This document shows, one piece after another, positions 7,969 through 16,349 of a stretch of 33,011 nucleotides of DNA. The notes beneath the pieces are model-generated. The model was not told where the DNA came from. It worked only from the letters and a program-made list of their open reading frames with translations, and searched no databases. The stretch is from the NCBI GenBank assembly GCA_024698485.1, contig JAILRC010000073.1:1-33011 (forward strand). The letters are read 5' to 3'. This DNA is from Lachnospiraceae bacterium. GTDB taxonomy: Bacteria > Bacillota > Clostridia > Lachnospirales > Lachnospiraceae. Each line of letters opens with the position of its first letter. Position 1 is the stretch's first letter. Both the position numbers and the translations under genes were made by a program.

Positions 7969-8034
7969 GGGGGGCAAAACACACTTTTTTCATAATTTTT
8001 GACACGAAAAATGCTTTATTTTCCCTTTGATATG

Positions 8035-8043
8035 TGGTACAAT
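8035..8043 (+). promoter_or_regulatory. Extended -10 promoter of the PPIase lipoprotein gene
   Basis: TG-N-TACAAT (8035-8043), an extended -10 element. No good -35 box is placed 17 bp upstream. Transcription from here would start near 8050, which excludes an in-frame start at 8027 for the next gene and supports the ATG at 8096. Confidence 0.55.
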
Positions 8044-8095
8044 TCTGCAAGTCACATTGAAAAATGTGAAGTTATCAGGAAGGAAATTGTTTTTT

Positions 8096-9118
8096 ATGAA
8101 AAAAAAGATTTTGGCTGCGGGTCTGATCCTGGCCATGGCAGCGGGGATCGTCGGCTGCGGAAAAAAGTCGGCAAAGGTGGAACTTTGCGAATACAGGGGG
8201 ATTGCTCTTCAGGCAGTTTCCGAGGAAAAAATCGATGAGAAGATCGATGAGTATGTTGCAAATTATTTTTACAGGATGGATGAGGTAGAAGATCCCATTC
8301 AGAAGGGCGATACCACATATATCAACTTCGTGGGAAAACTTGACGGAGTTCCTTTTGAGGGCGGAACCAATGAGACAGATACGGGCTATCCGCTGGTCAT
8401 CGGTTCGGGAAGTTTTATTGAAGGCTTTGAAGACGGTCTCATCGGAATGAAGAAGGGTGAAGCAAAGGTTTTGGATATTTCTTTCCCGGAAACTTACGAT
8501 CCGAATCCCGATCTTGCGGGTAAAGCGGTTACATTTGATGTTTCTGTCATCAAGGTCACCAGAAAAGTTGACCTTGAGCTGAATGACGAGAACGTACAGA
8601 GCATTATGAAGTATGATACCGTACAGGCTTTCAGAGATGCCGTAAAGAAGGATCTTTGCGATGAAAGTTACAAGGATCAGATCGCTGAGTACCTTATTGC
8701 TCAGTGCAAGGTGGAAAATCTCCCCGAAGATGAGGTGGAAAAATATGCCAATAAGGTGTATAATATGGCCCGTCAGGAGATCTACCAGTATTCTCAGATG
8801 TACGGTGTTACCGAGGAGCAGATCCTTTCCGCTCTTCTTAGATTTAATACGTTCGAAGAACTTCTTGAGTACTGCAAAGAAGGTGCAAAACAGAATGTGG
8901 CCTATCAGCTGATCATCGAAGAGATAGCTAAGAAGGAAAAGATCAAGGTTACCGAAGATATTTTCAGCACAAAAGGGCTTGAGGTAGCAAAGAAGTTCGG
9001 ATATTCTTCCGTGGACGAGCTTGTTACGGCAGCAGACGGTGACCGTTCCGTTGTCGAGGATGAGATCACGATGGAAATTACTTTGGATTTTCTTATTGAA
9101 AATGCCAAGATTTTCTAA
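8096..9118 (+). CDS. Trigger-factor-like peptidyl-prolyl isomerase lipoprotein
   Basis: A 340-residue predicted surface foldase. It begins with a lipoprotein signal ending IVGC (lipidated Cys21). Residues of about 55-140 form an FKBP-type domain (KGDTTYINFVGKLDG, then GSGSFIEGFEDGLIGMKKGE and LAGKAVTFDVSVIKV) closest to the PPIase domain of trigger factor. The rest is helical and looks like the trigger-factor C-terminal chaperone arm. The ribosome-binding N-terminal domain of trigger factor is absent and replaced by the lipid anchor. By analogy with PrsA it would help exported proteins fold outside the membrane. The chosen ATG follows AGGAAGGA; earlier in-frame codons lie within or before the promoter. 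Confidence 0.87.
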   Translation: MKKKILAAGLILAMAAGIVGCGKKSAKVELCEYRGIALQAVSEEKIDEKIDEYVANYFYRMDEVEDPIQKGDTTYINFVGKLDGVPFEGGTNETDTGYPLVIGSGSFIEGFEDGLIGMKKGEAKVLDISFPETYDPNPDLAGKAVTFDVSVIKVTRKVDLELNDENVQSIMKYDTVQAFRDAVKKDLCDESYKDQIAEYLIAQCKVENLPEDEVEKYANKVYNMARQEIYQYSQMYGVTEEQILSALLRFNTFEELLEYCKEGAKQNVAYQLIIEEIAKKEKIKVTEDIFSTKGLEVAKKFGYSSVDELVTAADGDRSVVEDEITMEITLDFLIENAKIF

Positions 9119-9138
9119 TATAATTACATTACAATTTA

Positions 9139-9170
9139 CGGGCGGCGATCTGACCGCCGCCCGATATTTT
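9139..9170 (+). terminator. Rho-independent terminator after the PPIase lipoprotein gene
   Basis: A perfect 8-bp GC stem CGGGCGGC (9139-9146) with GCCGCCCG (9156-9163), 9-nt loop, followed by ATATTTTCTT. The T tract is broken but the stem is strong. Confidence 0.8.
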
Positions 9171-9195
9171 CTTAATATCTGGTCATAATTCAGAA

Positions 9196-9224
9196 TTGGA
9201 ACCCCTTAATCACTTAATTAAAAT
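9196..9224 (+). promoter_or_regulatory. Probable rho promoter
   Basis: TTGGAA (9196-9201), a 17-bp spacer and TAAAAT (9219-9224), leaving a very short leader before the rho start codon. Rho genes are often autoregulated through long leaders; none is present with this start site. Confidence 0.6.
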
Positions 9225-9247
9225 TTTTTTATGAAGGAGACTTTGTG

Positions 9248-10936
9248 ATGGAGTATGAAAAAATGTCATTGGCTGAACTGAAGGCTTATGCAAAGGAAAA
9301 AAAGATCAAAGGTGTTTCTTTGATGCGCAAAGAGGAACTTTGTGAATATATGAGAAACTTTGATGAAAAAAACAGCAAGCCTGAGGCTGAAAAAAAGCCC
9401 GACAGCACGGAAAACGCAGCTCCCCGTTCCACAGTGAGCCGCAATCCGGTGACACGTAGCAACGATGCTACAGGATCTCTTATTAGAGATGACAACGTTA
9501 CTTACGGAGAGAAGGAATACCTGAGAAGACCCTTAAATGACAGACCGGTGAATGACAGGAACAGAACGGGATATGACAGGAACAGGACTGTGGGAGACAG
9601 ACCCTTACAGCCTTTGCAGCCTCTTCAGAGAAGAACTATGCCCGACAGAGCCTCTCAGGACAGACAGATGCCCGAGAGACCTGCACAGCAGGAACAGCCC
9701 GCTCCTCAGCCTGAGCAGAAGCAGATCAGGGATGAAAAAACTCCCGTAAGAGAGAGCTACGTTGCAAAACCCGATCCTCTTGCTCTCCTCACACCCGAAC
9801 AGCAGGCAGAACTGGACAGCGGAATTGAAAAGAACGGAATCCTTGAGATCATTACCGAAGGCTTCGGTTTCATCCGTTGCGACAACTATCTCCCGGGAGA
9901 TAACGATGTTTATGTTTCCCCCGCTCAGATCAAGAGATACGGCCTCAGATCCGGTGATATCATCTGCGGTAACACCAAGATCAGGACAGCGACCGAAAAG
10001 TTTTCCGCTCTTTTATATATTAAAAGCGTTAACGGCTTCTCCATCGAGGAAACTCTTAGAAGAAAGAAGTTTGAAAATCTCACACCCGTGTTCCCTCATG
10101 AAAGGATACATCTGGAAACCACAAGAAGCTCGGTAGCCACAAGAATGGTAGACCTTATCGCTCCCATCGGTAAGGGACAGAGAGGGATGATCGTATCCCA
10201 GCCCAAGTCCGGTAAAACAACGCTCCTTAAGGAGATCGCCAATTCCATTACCACAAATCATCCCGATATGAACCTCATAATCCTCCTGATCGATGAAAGA
10301 CCCGAGGAAGTTACGGATATCAGGGAATCCATCCACGGTGACAAGGTGGAGGTCATCTACTCGACCTTTGACGAACTCCCCGAAAATCACAAGCGTGTGT
10401 CGGAAATGGTAATAGATCGTGCAAAGCGCCTGGTTGAATACGGAAATGACGTTGTCATCCTTCTCGACTCCATTACAAGACTCGCCCGCGCATACAACCT
10501 TACCTGCGTATCCAGCGGACGTACTCTTTCCGGCGGTTTGGATCCTGCGGCCCTGCATATGCCCAAAAAATTCTTCGGTGCAGCAAGAACCATGAGAGAG
10601 GGCGGAAGCCTTACCATTCTTGCCACAGCCCTCGTGGAAACAGGAAGCCGTATGGATGACGTGGTTTTCGAGGAATTCAAAGGTACAGGTAACATGGAAC
10701 TTGTTCTGGACCGGAACCTTTCGGAAAAGAGGATCTTCCCCGCCATCGACCTTCAGAAGTCGGGAACCAGAAGAGATGACCTTCTTCTTACAGCCGAAGA
10801 GGCAGACGCCATGAGCATCGTGAGAAAGGCTCTGAACGGCGCTCATCCCGAGGACGCCACCGAAAAACTGATAAATATGTGCGCACACACCAGAAATAAT
10901 TTCGAGTTTGTAAACACCATCAGAAAGAACCTGTAA
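9248..10936 (+). CDS. rho: Transcription termination factor Rho with a polar insert
   Basis: A hexameric RNA-dependent ATPase that ends transcription. Residues 6-35 are the SAP-like Rho N domain ([15 protein letters not shown]). Residues of about 38-170 are a low-complexity insert rich in Arg, Asp, Asn, Pro and Gln, with repeats such as YDRNRT and QPLQPLQ. A cold-shock RNA-binding domain follows ([20 protein letters not shown]), then the ATPase with P-loop QPKSGKTT (about 318-325), Walker B VVILLDSI (about 402-409) and the Q- and R-loop segments up to [16 protein letters not shown]. At 562 residues it is much longer than the E. coli protein (419) because of the insert. ATG at 9248 and GTG at 9245 are both possible after AAGGAG; I prefer the ATG. 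No terminator separates it from the next gene. Confidence 0.96.
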   Translation: MEYEKMSLAELKAYAKEKKIKGVSLMRKEELCEYMRNFDEKNSKPEAEKKPDSTENAAPRSTVSRNPVTRSNDATGSLIRDDNVTYGEKEYLRRPLNDRPVNDRNRTGYDRNRTVGDRPLQPLQPLQRRTMPDRASQDRQMPERPAQQEQPAPQPEQKQIRDEKTPVRESYVAKPDPLALLTPEQQAELDSGIEKNGILEIITEGFGFIRCDNYLPGDNDVYVSPAQIKRYGLRSGDIICGNTKIRTATEKFSALLYIKSVNGFSIEETLRRKKFENLTPVFPHERIHLETTRSSVATRMVDLIAPIGKGQRGMIVSQPKSGKTTLLKEIANSITTNHPDMNLIILLIDERPEEVTDIRESIHGDKVEVIYSTFDELPENHKRVSEMVIDRAKRLVEYGNDVVILLDSITRLARAYNLTCVSSGRTLSGGLDPAALHMPKKFFGAARTMREGGSLTILATALVETGSRMDDVVFEEFKGTGNMELVLDRNLSEKRIFPAIDLQKSGTRRDDLLLTAEEADAMSIVRKALNGAHPEDATEKLINMCAHTRNNFEFVNTIRKNL

Positions 10937-10966
10937 CGAACCGAAACATTTCATAGGGAGAAAAAG

Positions 10967-12700
10967 ATGAAAACTGTGGTAAAACGTGGGGCTATACTTC
11001 TTTTGAGCCTGACCGCGGTGGTTTGCTGTTCTTGCGGTAAAACAAGGACGGAGGATGAAAAAGTGCAGGATGATACAAAAAATGAAACCATTGTGACGGA
11101 TGAGACCGGAGAAGTGATGCGGGAGGAAAAGACTGCAGAGACCGAAGATCCCGCGGAAGAGGAAATGCCGTACATAGAAGGCCCTTTAAGCCGTGTTTCG
11201 GTACACGATCCTTCCATAATCGCCCACAAAGATAAGGACGGAAATGTCGTCTATTACGTTTTCGGATCCCATATCGACGGAGCGAGATCCACGGATCTTG
11301 CCAACTGGAAGAAATTCACCAATGGCTATGCAAAGACCAAGAATGTCATGTACGGTAACCTGTCGGAAAATCTGGCCGAGCCTTTTGCCTGGGCGGGAGA
11401 GAACGACAGCGACTGCAAAGGCGGGTTCGCGGTCTGGGCGCCTCATGTGATCTATAATCCCGGTTATGTAAATGAGGACGGAAGCCTTGGGGCATATATG
11501 TGCTATTTCTGCACATCATCCACCGCATGGCGCTCGGTTATCGGTTATGCGGTGTCCGACAGGGTGGACGGAGATTTTGTATGCAAGGGAACCATCGTCT
11601 ACTCGGGGTTCACGGAAAAAAGCGCCACAGACAGCAACAGTGTCAAGGACAAGATCTGGACCAACACGAACATTGACGAATTGATGGCGGAAGGCAGGAT
11701 CGATGAAGGGTGGAACAGCAATTGGGGTCACGGCACTTCATATGATTCAAGTTATGCCCCCAATGCCATCGACCCCGCTATCCTCTTTGACGAGGAAGGA
11801 AGAATGTGGATGTCCTACGGTTCCTGGTCCGGAGGCATATACATTCTGGAACTGGATCCCAAGACAGGAGATGCCATCTATCCCAAGAGCAACGGGAAGA
11901 CCGAAGACGGAAGGGTTATAGACAAATACTTCGGGACGAGGATCGCCGGAGGATTCACAAAATCCGGAGAAGGCCCCTTCATCGTATATGACGAAAAAAC
12001 AGGGTATTATTACCTTTATACCACCTACAATTACTTGGATTCAAAGAGCGGATACAATATGCGACTTTTCCGCTCCGTGAACCCCACAGGACCCTATCTG
12101 GATGCAAGGGGAAACAGCGCTGTATTTGCCTCAAGGACCACCATTATGTATGACATCGGCATTAAGGTCATGGGCAATTACAAGTTTGGTAACTTCAGCA
12201 ACGGCTACCGTTCTCCCGGACATTGTTCTTCATTTATCGATGGGGACGGTCAGATGTACCTGATCTATCACACCCGTTTCGAAAAAAGCGGAGAAAGACA
12301 CCAGGTCAGAGTTCATCAGCAGTTCGTAAATGAAATGGGCTGGCCCGTTACTGCCGTATTTGAAAACCGCGGCGACAGAATCTCGGAAACGGGATATTCC
12401 GTCAAGGCGATCGCGGGAGAATATGAATTTATCAATCACGGGACGAATCCTGACGGAGCTTCCGTGAGAGAACCCGTAAAGATCGCTCTGAACGCCGACG
12501 GCACCGTCACAGGCGAGGCGGAAGGCACATGGGAAGAAAAGAAAGATTCCTACTATGCGACTTTTACCATTAACGGCGTTAAGTTTTACGGAGTGTTTTT
12601 CAAACAGCATGACGAGCAGTCAAGACCGGGTTACGTGATGACCTTCAGTGCTATCGGTGAAAACAATGAAACGATTTGGGGCGTAAAGATCCCGGAATAA
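10967..12700 (+). CDS. GH43 endo-alpha-1,5-L-arabinanase-like lipoprotein
   Basis: A 577-residue surface glycoside hydrolase expected to cut arabinan, a pectin side chain. The signal peptide ends CCSCGK, with lipidated Cys23 the likely anchor. An acidic Glu/Asp/Thr-rich linker follows to about residue 65. The five-bladed propeller starts with SRVSVHDPSII (catalytic base Asp) and contains FAVWAPHVIYNPG, AIDPAILFDEEGRMWMSYGSWSGG and GEGPFIVYDEKTGYYYLYT (catalytic acid Glu). GHCSSF and HQQFVNEMGWPV follow. The last 100 residues resemble the beta-barrel C-terminal domain of Bacillus extracellular arabinanases. GGGAG precedes the start. It is 30 bp after rho with no terminator between, and no arabinose uptake or catabolism genes are in view. 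Confidence 0.9.
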   Translation: MKTVVKRGAILLLSLTAVVCCSCGKTRTEDEKVQDDTKNETIVTDETGEVMREEKTAETEDPAEEEMPYIEGPLSRVSVHDPSIIAHKDKDGNVVYYVFGSHIDGARSTDLANWKKFTNGYAKTKNVMYGNLSENLAEPFAWAGENDSDCKGGFAVWAPHVIYNPGYVNEDGSLGAYMCYFCTSSTAWRSVIGYAVSDRVDGDFVCKGTIVYSGFTEKSATDSNSVKDKIWTNTNIDELMAEGRIDEGWNSNWGHGTSYDSSYAPNAIDPAILFDEEGRMWMSYGSWSGGIYILELDPKTGDAIYPKSNGKTEDGRVIDKYFGTRIAGGFTKSGEGPFIVYDEKTGYYYLYTTYNYLDSKSGYNMRLFRSVNPTGPYLDARGNSAVFASRTTIMYDIGIKVMGNYKFGNFSNGYRSPGHCSSFIDGDGQMYLIYHTRFEKSGERHQVRVHQQFVNEMGWPVTAVFENRGDRISETGYSVKAIAGEYEFINHGTNPDGASVREPVKIALNADGTVTGEAEGTWEEKKDSYYATFTINGVKFYGVFFKQHDEQSRPGYVMTFSAIGENNETIWGVKIPE

Positions 12701-12730
12701 TGGCGGATGTGAACCAAGTGGAGAATAACT

Positions 12731-14731
12731 ATGCGGAAGTTTTTTAAGTATATAGTTTTAATATTGTCGATCAGCCTGTTGACAGGTTGCAGTGTCATTG
12801 GCGGAACGGTAAAAAATTCCGGCGAAGGTGATGAGGTGGACAAGATCGTCAGATATGCCACTTCAAAACCCAATGCCAAGGAGCAGGCTTTTATCAACAA
12901 AGTGTCATCTCTCGGAAAAGACGGAAAACTGAATGTAGAAGGAACCGAATGTTCTGCAGTCTATGGCGACACCTGTGCCCTTGCATGGAAAAGCGAAGAA
13001 GACGGCTACTATTTTGCAGTCATTAAAGATGCAAATAACATGAGCGACGTTGAAAAAACCTGGGATGCGGTTCTTTCGAGCAGTTGGGGCAAAGTGGACA
13101 ATACATCGGTTGTATATGATATCAAAGCCGTTGGAGAAGATATTTTTGAATTACACTTTAAAGATGAGACCAGCGGATATATCGATGCAAAGAAGATCGG
13201 AGCCAGAGATAAGAATATTTCCGAGGCATATTTTGAAATACACGATCCCTTGAGTAAAGATGTTCGGGCCAAAGCAGTCTCAAATTTCAAGAACGGATAT
13301 GTTTGGGTGGACATGGCAGATAAGGAAGGATATTTTTCTCTTTACAAGACCGGAGATCTTGAAAACGAAAAATATGACAATTATGCCGGACAGTTTGCCA
13401 TTGCTCAAAATCTGACAAGTGAATTAAGATACTGCATTACCGTTCCCAATGAGGATGGGATCCTGTTTTACGACAACTGTTTCTGGTGCATGGATGAGAA
13501 ATTGAGGCCTGAAAGTGAAGGACGTTTCAGCAAACTTTTGGATTTTGATGAACTTGACATGGGAACTTTGTGGACGGGTTATCTTGATGATGAGACGAGA
13601 TACATTCCCGAATTTTCCAACGGCATATGTCCGTTGATCACTGAAAAGAACGGTACTTTAAATTTCTTTTATATTGATTCCAAAGGAAATATATTGTCCG
13701 AGACTTCAAATCTCAAAAGCGAAAAGGAGATCACGGGATATTTGAACGGAGACAATAAAGTGAGGCTGAAGGTTACTCCTGTGCCTTTTGCACCGACGCA
13801 GACTCCGACGCCCACTTTAACGCCTACCAACACACCCACACCTACGTTTACTCCCACACCCACGGATACGCCGGCGCCTACACCGACACCCACAGACACG
13901 CCGACGCCCACACCGACGCCTACAAAAACACCGACACCGAAGCCCACCAAGACGCCCACGCCGACGCCTACAAAAACGCCCACACCGACGCCTACGTTTA
14001 CACCGACACCTTCGCCTTCACCGTCACCTATGCCTATTCCCATGTTGATCGACAGGGATACGGAGAATTCAAGTGAGGTAAAGAAAAATCCAACTTCGAG
14101 CGATTCGAACAAACCTGTGGATATAACAAAATGGACAAAGATTACCGGTAAGACAACCAATTATACTACAAAGAAACAATACTCATATAAGCCGAAAACG
14201 GCAGGCTTATATTTCTTTGAGATAAGCGGAGTACATTCGGGAGCTGAGTTGTTGATCACAATAGAGGACGATAAGGGCTATCCGGTAACTGACAGAGAAA
14301 ATTACAGGATTTCAAAAAGCGGAACTGTAGCCGCCTTGTTGGAGGAAAATACCAAATATATCATCACTGTTGAGAATTATAAGGAATACAGTGAATATAT
14401 GCTAAGTATATATGCCCGTAAAGAGATCTATATGCTTGACAGTGGACGTTATGATGATAATTTGTATTCCTCGGGTTACAAAAACACCTATTTCCTGGCA
14501 ATTACGGAAGATGCGAGATGGACTGTAAACTTTGAAGAAGTGGACGCTTCTCTTAACGGTAATCTTGCGGTTCAGGTTATCGACGATCGCGGGTATGAAG
14601 TGATAAACAAGAAGTACCTGGGATGGGGTGACAGCTGTTCCTTCAATCTGTCCGGAGGTAAGAATTACGTTCTGAACATCTATTCCACGGACGGTAATGT
14701 AGGAAACTATATATTCGGGCTGGATCATTAA
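12731..14731 (+). CDS. Large lipoprotein with Thr-Pro linker and tandem beta domains
   Basis: A 666-residue protein of unknown function. The signal ends LLTGC, with lipidated Cys20. Residues of about 20-350 form a domain I do not recognise, rich in aromatic and acidic residues. Residues of about 355-440 are almost pure Thr-Pro repeats ([15 protein letters not shown] and the like), a rigid wall-spanning spacer that may be glycosylated. The C-terminal 200 residues look like two beta-sandwich modules of the bacterial pre-peptidase (PPC) type ([18 protein letters not shown], then [18 protein letters not shown]), usually found on secreted enzymes. GGAG precedes the ATG, 30 bp after the arabinanase gene, so the two surface proteins are probably cotranscribed. 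Its own terminator follows. Confidence 0.8.
   Translation: MRKFFKYIVLILSISLLTGCSVIGGTVKNSGEGDEVDKIVRYATSKPNAKEQAFINKVSSLGKDGKLNVEGTECSAVYGDTCALAWKSEEDGYYFAVIKDANNMSDVEKTWDAVLSSSWGKVDNTSVVYDIKAVGEDIFELHFKDETSGYIDAKKIGARDKNISEAYFEIHDPLSKDVRAKAVSNFKNGYVWVDMADKEGYFSLYKTGDLENEKYDNYAGQFAIAQNLTSELRYCITVPNEDGILFYDNCFWCMDEKLRPESEGRFSKLLDFDELDMGTLWTGYLDDETRYIPEFSNGICPLITEKNGTLNFFYIDSKGNILSETSNLKSEKEITGYLNGDNKVRLKVTPVPFAPTQTPTPTLTPTNTPTPTFTPTPTDTPAPTPTPTDTPTPTPTPTKTPTPKPTKTPTPTPTKTPTPTPTFTPTPSPSPSPMPIPMLIDRDTENSSEVKKNPTSSDSNKPVDITKWTKITGKTTNYTTKKQYSYKPKTAGLYFFEISGVHSGAELLITIEDDKGYPVTDRENYRISKSGTVAALLEENTKYIITVENYKEYSEYMLSIYARKEIYMLDSGRYDDNLYSSGYKNTYFLAITEDARWTVNFEEVDASLNGNLAVQVIDDRGYEVINKKYLGWGDSCSFNLSGGKNYVLNIYSTDGNVGNYIFGLDH
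13791..14037 (+). repeat. Degenerate hexamer/dodecamer repeat encoding the Thr-Pro linker
   Basis: About 250 bp built from variants of a 6-bp unit (ACNCCN, as in ACACCGACGCCT), encoding Thr-Pro with occasional Asp, Lys, Phe, Asn, Ala or Ser in every third or fourth pair. The complementary strand has no stop here and reads as Val-Gly repeats, a shadow and not a gene. Such tracts can change length by slippage in whole codons. Confidence 0.85.
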
Positions 14732-14737
14732 ACATTG

Positions 14738-14775
14738 GGAGCATCACTTTTAGAAAAAAGGTGATGCTCCTTTTT
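14738..14775 (+). terminator. Rho-independent terminator after the Thr-Pro lipoprotein gene
   Basis: Perfect 10-bp stem GGAGCATCAC (14738-14747) with GTGATGCTCC (14761-14770), then TTTTT. It begins 7 bp after the stop codon. Confidence 0.92.
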
Positions 14776-14839
14776 AGATCCTTTAGATCCGATCAGATAC
14801 GTTTTTTCTTTTCTTTAGATGTGAAAACCTTCTTTTTTG

Positions 14840-14848
14840 TGATACAAT
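14840..14848 (+). promoter_or_regulatory. Extended -10 promoter of the alkD-xth pair
   Basis: TG-A-TACAAT (14840-14848), an extended -10 element 28 bp before the glycosylase ATG, just after the preceding terminator. The -35 region is poor. Confidence 0.6.
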
Positions 14849-14876
14849 ACCCCTATACGTTTATTGGGAGAGGATC

Positions 14877-15548
14877 ATGAGCATCAGAGAACGGATCATG
14901 GAATTTAAGGACGAAGGCTATCGGGAGTTTCAGAGTAAGCTTGTACCGAACATTTCACCTGACACCATCGTGGGGGTGAGAACTCCCGATATGAAAAAGA
15001 TCGCTAAGGAGTTCTTTGGGACTCCTGAAGGTGAAAAGTTCCTTAAGGAACTTCCTCATGAACTTTATGAGGAAAATCTCATACACATATTTATGGTCTC
15101 CATGATCAAGGGTTTTGACGAATGCGTCGAAGCGCTGGAGACGTTTCTGCCCTATGTGGACTGCTGGCCCGTATGCGATCAGTCAAGTCCCGGGGTTTTT
15201 AAAAAGCATCACAAAGAGCTCCTTCCACTCATTAAAAAATGGATAGCTTCCGAGCACGTATACACTGCCCGATATGGCCTTCGTATGCTTATGAACGAGT
15301 TTCTGGATTCGGATTTTAAGGAAGAATATCTTGAACTTGCGGCATCGAAACAGGGTGAAGATTACTATCTCAAGATGATGGTGGCCTGGTACTTTGCCAC
15401 CGCTCTTGCGAAACAGTATGACACGGCGGTGAAATACATCGAGGAAAGAAGACTGGAGCCCTGGATCCACAAGAAATCCATCCAAAAGGCAGTGGAGAGT
15501 TTCAGGGTTTCGGATGAACATAAAGAGTATCTGAAGACCTTCAGATGA
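14877..15548 (+). CDS. AlkD-like DNA alkylation repair glycosylase
   Basis: A 223-residue all-helical HEAT-repeat protein of the AlkC/AlkD family, which excises 3- and 7-methylpurines from DNA without flipping the base. Family features are VGVRTPDMKKIAKEF near the N terminus, the VDCWPVCDQ segment that carries the catalytic Trp/Asp region, ARYGLRMLMNEFL, and the C-terminal WIHKKSIQKAVESFRVS. Length matches the family. The ribosome site is GGGAGAGG. The exonuclease III gene starts 12 bp downstream, so glycosylase and AP endonuclease, two consecutive steps of base excision repair, are made from one transcript. Confidence 0.9.
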   Translation: MSIRERIMEFKDEGYREFQSKLVPNISPDTIVGVRTPDMKKIAKEFFGTPEGEKFLKELPHELYEENLIHIFMVSMIKGFDECVEALETFLPYVDCWPVCDQSSPGVFKKHHKELLPLIKKWIASEHVYTARYGLRMLMNEFLDSDFKEEYLELAASKQGEDYYLKMMVAWYFATALAKQYDTAVKYIEERRLEPWIHKKSIQKAVESFRVSDEHKEYLKTFR

Positions 15549-15560
15549 AAAGGAGAGATC

Positions 15561-16322
15561 ATGAAGAAGTTCATATCATGGAACGTAAACGGATTAAGAG
15601 CCTGCAATGATAAGGGCTGTTTTAACGACTTTTTTGAAAGGATCGACGCCGATGCCTTCTGTCTTCAGGAGACCAAACTTCAGGAGGGACAGATCGAACT
15701 GAATCTTCCGGGCTACAAACAGTACTGGAATTATGCCGAGAAGAAGGGATATTCCGGAACGGCAATATTCACCAAGGAAGAGCCCCTGAAAGTCAACTAT
15801 GGACTGGGCATAGAAGAGCACGATCACGAGGGCAGGGTCATCACTCTTGAGTATAAGGATCATTATCTCATTACGGTCTATGTCCCCAATTCCAAGGAGG
15901 ATCTTTCAAGACTTGAATACCGTATGAAATGGGAAGATGATTTTCTGGCATATGTAAAGAAACTAGAGAAGAACAAGCCCGTCATATACTGTGGCGATCT
16001 GAACGTGGCCCATAAGGAGATAGACCTTAAGAATCCCAAGACCAATCATCACAACGCGGGATTTACGGATGAGGAAAGAGCAAAGTTTGACAATGTGGTG
16101 AACAACGGTCTTACGGACACCTTCCGTTTCTTCTATCCCGACAAGGAGCAGATCTATTCTTGGTGGAGCTACCGCTTTCAGTCCAGAGCAAAGAACGCAG
16201 GGTGGAGGATAGACTATTTTATCACATCCGCATCCCTTAACGACAAACTTCTGGACGCAAAGATACATACGGACGTATTGGGGTCCGATCATTGTCCGGT
16301 GGAACTTGATATCGATCTTTGA
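15561..16322 (+). CDS. xth: Exodeoxyribonuclease III / AP endonuclease
   Basis: A 253-residue Mg-dependent enzyme that nicks DNA 5' to abasic sites and trims 3' ends. Motifs are SWNVNGLRA (residues 6-14), LQETKLQ with metal-binding Glu37, YCGDLNVAH, and [20 protein letters not shown], ending with GSDHCPVEL, whose His is the catalytic base. Length is typical. AAGGAGAG precedes the ATG. It works on abasic sites such as those left by the AlkD-like glycosylase encoded immediately upstream. Confidence 0.96.
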   Translation: MKKFISWNVNGLRACNDKGCFNDFFERIDADAFCLQETKLQEGQIELNLPGYKQYWNYAEKKGYSGTAIFTKEEPLKVNYGLGIEEHDHEGRVITLEYKDHYLITVYVPNSKEDLSRLEYRMKWEDDFLAYVKKLEKNKPVIYCGDLNVAHKEIDLKNPKTNHHNAGFTDEERAKFDNVVNNGLTDTFRFFYPDKEQIYSWWSYRFQSRAKNAGWRIDYFITSASLNDKLLDAKIHTDVLGSDHCPVELDIDL

Positions 16323-16349
16323 TAAAAGAATAATGCAGGAGGTTTTCTT

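Noticed and set aside
13669..14160. Minus-strand frame of Val-Gly repeats
   Set aside because: It is the complement of the Thr-Pro linker, has no ribosome site, and lies inside a well-supported gene.
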